The translations under genes and the position numbers were made by a program. A DNA stretch of 64,000 nt from Dermatemys mawii (taxonomy: Eukaryota > Chordata > Testudines > Dermatemydidae): the NCBI GenBank assembly GCA_007922305.1, contig ML677333.1, positions 20,171,555 to 20,235,554 of the forward strand. The letters run 5' to 3'. The notes below the pieces were generated by a model that was given only the letters and a program-made list of their open reading frames with translations, did no database searches and was not told where the DNA came from. This document shows, one piece after another, positions 59,820 to 64,000 of this stretch (positions are counted from its first letter, which is position 1; the number at the start of each line of letters is the position of its first letter).

Positions 59820-61262
59820 CTACAGAGGAAGCTCAATTGGGGTCTTGCAAGAGAGGCAAATGAGTGAGGTGTACCAATGCTGTCTAGGCCTGGAGTTATC
59901 AGGATGACCCGAGCCCAGTCCTGCTTGATTTTTGTCAGCACTCTTGTGAATCAGCAGAGAAGTGCAGAGCAGACTATCCAACAGTCTAGCCACCATGATA
60001 GGGAGGATGTGTGGAGACACCATAACCACCCTGTCTAGGAGGTGCATGGAGGGAGCATACATTGTGGTTAGCCAGACCAGGAGAGGTCTGGGTCTCAGCC
60101 TCACGTGATGAACCACATACTTGCACGATACCATGTGGCCAAAAAGGCTCAAGCGTATCCTAACTGTTGTGATAGGATGAGCCTGCACATAACAAACTAG
60201 CTCCGAAATTGCCTAAAAATGATCCTTGGGAGGAGGGCCTTTGCCAGCTGGGAATCAAGGACTGCCCCGATTAACTCTATTCTCTGAGTGGGGACTAGTG
60301 TCAACTTTGTATGTTGATAAGAAGGTAAAACAACAAGAAGGTAGTTTGGATGAGGGCAATATTCGACTTCACTTCCTCCTGAGACCTGCCCTTGATTAGC
60401 CAGTCGTCGAGATATGGGAATAGGTGGACTCCTCTTCTTCTTAGAAAGGCCACTACCACCAACATACATCTGGTTAAGACTCTCAGGACTGCCAAAATGC
60501 CAAACAGCAGGGCTGCATTTTGGTAGTGCCCCTAGTTCACCAAAATCTGAAATATTTTCTGTGGCCATGAAAAATTGATACATGGAAGTATGTGTTCTTT
60601 AAGTTGAGGGCAGCATACCAATCCCCTGGATTCAGAGATGGGATGATTGACCACAAAGAGATCATTAAATTCTTGATAAATTAGTTGAGATGGCACTGGA
60701 CTAAGACGGGCCTGAGATCTCCATTGGCCATGGGTATCAGAAAATAATGGGAGTAAAACCCTTTTCCATGGCTCCCATTCTCAGAGGGGACTGAACTTCT
60801 TGCTGCAGCAGACGCTAGTGAGAAGATTCCCTGAAGAGGAACGGGGAAGATTGGAGATGAACTGGAGGTAGAGCTGACCTCCACTGTGTTTAAGACCCAG
60901 TAGTTGGAAGTGACCCATTTCCAGGCCTTGAGGAAGTAGGAAAGATTGTCAGAAAATATAGGGGCAACTGGATCCTGTGAGAGCAGAATTGGTATACTGT
61001 TCTCCACAAACCCATCAAGATAAGTGCTTTGAGGTACCCAAATGATGAGGGAGTAGTTGAGAGCTCCCCGCAGAGGAGGAGGAAGATAGATGTAGCTTGC
61101 GCCCAGAGCCTCCATTCCCTCATCTTCTCTGATTGTACCTCTGGCGAGGATAAAAAGCGGCCTATATGGTCTCCTGGGCTGACACTGGGACTGCAGACCC
61201 AGGGACTTAAAGATGCTAAAGTGACTCTGAACACTGGAGCCTAGCATCAGTTTTTTCAGCAA
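59820..61262 (-). pseudogene. DIRS reverse transcriptase, broken
   Basis: N-terminal landmark FYSHYFLIPMANGDLRPVL at about 60755-60700, then SIIPSLNPGDWYAALNL near 60640-60600. RRRGVHLFPYLDDWLIKG holds the catalytic YLDD (60403-60414). LVPTQRIELIGAVLDSQLAK follows in another frame near 60290-60230. The downstream thumb-like region has HMVSCKYVVHHVRLRPRPLL. Several frameshifts. The RNase H that normally follows is not found; the recombinase text begins within 100 bases. Confidence 0.8.
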
Positions 61263-61290
61263 AAAGCAAGGGTCTCTTGAACAATAGGTC

Positions 61291-63081
61291 TTACACTGCT
61301 TTCTGGACCTCTTGCGGGAACCTTGATGCTTGCAGCCACAAGCCCCTGCACATTGTGACTTCCATGGCCTTAGATCTGGCTGCTGAGTCTACAGCGTCAA
61401 GAACTGCCTGTAAAGAAGCTCTGGCAACCGTCTTGCCTTCCTCTACTAGGCTTGAGACCTCCTGCTGGTTCTCCTTGGGTAATTTATCCTTAAACTTAGT
61501 CACCCTTTCCCACATGCTGTAGTCATAGCAACCTTGTTGGTTCACTATTCGAAGGTCCATCCTTTGAGGCTACTTTGGCTTCAGAGTCGACTCTGTTACC
61601 TTGATGGTCATTCTCATTAGTAGCCCCAGTGATGAGACCTTCAGGCAGGGGGTGAGCAAATAAAAACTCACATCTCTTGAACAGCACAAAGTACTTTCTT
61701 TCAGTTCCCTTGGCCATAGGAGGGATGGATACTGGGTTTTACCCAAGGGTCTTTATTGGCCCATAATGGAGCTGTGCAGAGGGAGAGTGACCCTTTCCAG
61801 GGCTGCAGCCATCAAAATTTCCAGGAAACCAGCAGACAGCTCCCTAACAAACTCCACGTGAAGACCAGATTAGAGGCCACCTGCCTCTTGGTCGGGAGGA
61901 GAAGACCCCATAAGAATTAATTCATCCTTTAGGGAGGACGAGGAGGAGGCATGTGCTGTCCCAGCATCCAGGGGAATCTCCTCCTGGCCAGCTTGCACCT
62001 GCTGGCCAGTACCAGTGCCTGCCTTGATGTCAGAACCAGTACTTGGGCAGGCTCCAGCGGTGACCCTGGAGTTTGGCTCAGGAGTCTCCCAGTGGGTCCT
62101 TGGCATTGCCCTTGTCTTCGACCACACTGAATAGGTGGTGCCTCGAGCTGGTGTCTTGGCTCTGGGGAAACCCCCAGAGGTTCCAAAAGGACCATTGGAT
62201 TGGAGCTGGTCCCCATGGGCCCAGTGCTTTGAGGCATCGGCTGCTGGGGCTCCTGAAGTCAGAGGGTGCAGGAGCAGCGACGGTGAATCCAGATGTCAGA
62301 CCCTGAATCCGACCCATAAGACAAGGAAGAGCTAGATGATCAAGGTGACCACAGCAGTGCAATCCTTCTGGTGGTGGGGACCGGTGCCGTGGAGACATCT
62401 CCCGTGAAATAATAAATGGAGGCTTTCCCCTAGAGGCTGGTATTGAGACTAGCCTGAAAGTGGAAGGTTCATTGTCACAATGTGGTGCAGATGATGCCAC
62501 TTCAGGCACCTTAGGGAGGCTAAGTACTGGCAGAGCCACCAAGCCTTTAGTGGCAGCATAAGCTTCCGGGGTTAATTACACTGCAAAGCCATCCATCTGG
62601 TGCAGGATGAGTGTAGCACCTCATCCCTGGGCATTTGTAGCGCAGGCACTGTTGGTAATGTCAGAGGCTGCTGTGGCACCAGCAAGGGAGAGCAACCTGA
62701 CGCAGGTCTTGCTTCGTCCATCTTTGCTGTCAGGGAACTGGTCTTCTCCCACTGTCCTCTGTGTCTCTTCTTGGGAACTGGCAAGGAAAAGCAGTGCCAC
62801 AAGCTCTTAGGGATGGGCAGTGTGCTCTGCACGGATGCAAACGTACTCAGTGCTGAGTCAGATCTCAGCTCCGAGGTGGGCCTCAGTATTGCTTCCATGA
62901 GGAGGACATTTAGTCTTGCTGCCCAATACTTTTGGGTCCGCGGCTTGAAATTGTAATAGATCTGGAAGTGATCTTTCTTGTGTCCCTCACCCAGATACTT
63001 AAGATAACTTAAGTGCGGGTCGCTGGTTGGCATAGGCTTTGCACAGAAAGAGCACTGCTTAAACACTGGCAACTGAGGCAT
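61291..63081 (-). pseudogene. DIRS ORF1 (gag-like), broken
   Basis: Starts about 63081 on the - strand. Near the N-terminus CSFCAKPMPTSD...HLSYLKYLGEGHKKDH is a Cys2-His2-like cluster typical of the DIRS gag-like protein. After several frame breaks the conserved C-terminal block lies at 61510-61291: YDYSMWERVTKFKDKLP, then ARASLQAVLDAVDSAARSKA and FPQEVQKAV. This block is well conserved in vertebrate DIRS copies. It would package the element RNA. Confidence 0.75.
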
Positions 63082-63364
63082 GCCCCAGTATGGGGGAGAG
63101 ACGGACTCCCTCTCCAGACACGGAAAGAAGTCCTTGCTACTACTCTACTATTTACAACTAATACACTACACTAACTAATAAAACTACAGAATATTTAACT
63201 ATGAGAACTAACACACTTTGCCAAGGCAAAGTGGGGAGAATCTCCAACAACCATCATGGGTGGTAAGAAGGAACTTAGGAGTGGAGGCTCGGCAGGACTT
63301 CTTATACTGGTGCTATTAGGGTGGACACCAGTCTGGAGGGTAGGGCCTAGTACTGGTATTGATT

Positions 63365-63600
63365 ATGATTTAAAGTGAATTGAAGAAATCTTTTGAGGGA
63401 AGGATGAATGCTAAGTGGAAGTAAGCACCTTTGAGGCTGAGAATTGAAAACCAGTCCCTCAATTCCAGGGAGAGAATTACAGCTGCTAGAGACACCATGC
63501 TGAATTTTAGATGTTTGACATGGTTGTTAAATTGTCTGAAATTAGTATTAGTCTCTAACCCCACTACCCGAGAGTCCCAGGTGAGAGAATAAAAACCTCA
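63365..63600 (-). pseudogene. Second DIRS-type reverse transcriptase fragment
   Basis: The - strand encodes HVKHLKFSMVSLAAVI...ELRDWFSILSLKGAYFHLAF, which corresponds to the same part of the reverse transcriptase as SIIPSLNPGDWYAALNL of the main element, so it cannot belong to it. It is a separate truncated copy just beyond the main element's end. Confidence 0.65.
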
Positions 63601-64000
63601 GAATCCCTTGCCAGAATGAAGTATTTTTTTAAATCAGCTCTCTTGCGTTTGTGGAAAGGACTGAGACACTACTCAAAGAAAGTACAATTGGATTTAAGCA
63701 TATTTACTCTGTATATTTTGATATAGGTTGACAATTTGTGTTTTAATAATTATAAAGTTTTAACTTTTTGAATCTCAATGTCTGTTTAATAATTGTCTGA
63801 CCCCCACCCCAATAATTTTCTGCAACTGTGAAAATGTAAACAGATACAAACTGAAAAAAATAAACACATTTCTTCTGTTGAAAGGATATATTATATATAT
63901 AAAAAATTCTGCCAAGTCTAATTATAATTCATATAAAAACAAATGGCAAAAGATTGCACATAAAGCACTAAAGCAATCAAGCAAATCTTCTGGATTTAAT
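63601..64000. other. AT-rich flank, nothing recognised
   Basis: Includes a TA-rich stretch 'atattatatatataaaaaatt' near 63887-63907. No exon. Confidence 0.5.

Larger units (their letters stand above)
57905..63360 (-). mobile_element. DIRS-type tyrosine-recombinase retrotransposon, decayed
   Basis: Read on the - strand from about 63360: an inverted terminal repeat, gag-like ORF1, reverse transcriptase, tyrosine recombinase, then the other terminal region. The text 'atgggtggtaagaaggaactta' at 63255-63276 is matched in inverted form by 'agattcttcttaccacccatt' at 58123-58143. At 57927-57965 and 58165-58210 two inverted copies of 'acctctcgtaactgttgttc'-like sequence give the complementary end structure of DIRS elements. 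All frames carry shifts and stops. RNase H and methyltransferase seem deleted near 59800. It lies in the same orientation as ACP1. Confidence 0.85.

Overview
The window looks like nuclear DNA from a reptile, most likely a turtle (a crocodilian is the main alternative). Two protein genes can be assigned with confidence. Most of the rest is interspersed repeats typical of slowly evolving sauropsid genomes: many CR1 LINE pieces, Penelope-like elements, a DIRS tyrosine-recombinase retrotransposon, hAT-like and palindromic MITEs, LTRs, MIR-like SINEs and a tRNA-derived SINE. The species call is an inference from repeat content.

Layout. Positions 1-33.6 kb are intergenic and repeat-filled; no conserved exon was recognised there. 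A GC-rich CpG island at about 33.64-35.64 kb is the promoter region of ALKAL2 (FAM150B, augmentor-alpha). ALKAL2 lies on the + strand, with coding exons at 35929-36187, 38793-38846, 38973-39053 and 41578-41642. They encode a complete 152-residue secreted ligand of the ALK and LTK receptor kinases. The last two coding exons of ACP1 (low-molecular-weight protein tyrosine phosphatase) lie on the - strand at 56139-56244 and 55914-55991. Its 5' exons were not found and probably lie beyond 64 kb. As I recall the human order on 2p25.3, ALKAL2 and ACP1 are also convergent neighbours there, so this is conserved synteny.

Between these two genes, on the - strand, two exons at 51778-51964 and 51404-51618 join in phase. 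They encode a C-terminal transmembrane segment followed by a stop, with an AATAAA signal 32 bases further on. I do not recognise the product; it is the best candidate here for something undescribed.

The DIRS element (about 57.9-63.36 kb, - strand) lies in the apparent large intron of ACP1. It is decayed, with a gag-like zinc motif, reverse transcriptase with YLDD, and a tyrosine recombinase with HxxR and Tyr motifs. It seems to have lost RNase H and methyltransferase, and is interrupted by a CR1 tail and a hAT-like sequence. A Penelope-like element at 27.92-28.86 kb keeps the GIY-YIG endonuclease half of its ORF. Three short fold-back elements (19.5, 23.2 and 40.1 kb) are made of its 3' end in inverted duplicate, each flanked by a 9-13 bp direct repeat. 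One is inside ALKAL2 intron 3.

I see no prokaryotic-type system, CRISPR, operon or rRNA gene. Most other open frames are chance frames in GC-rich or repeat DNA. Repeat boundaries are estimates unless terminal repeats or target duplications are quoted.
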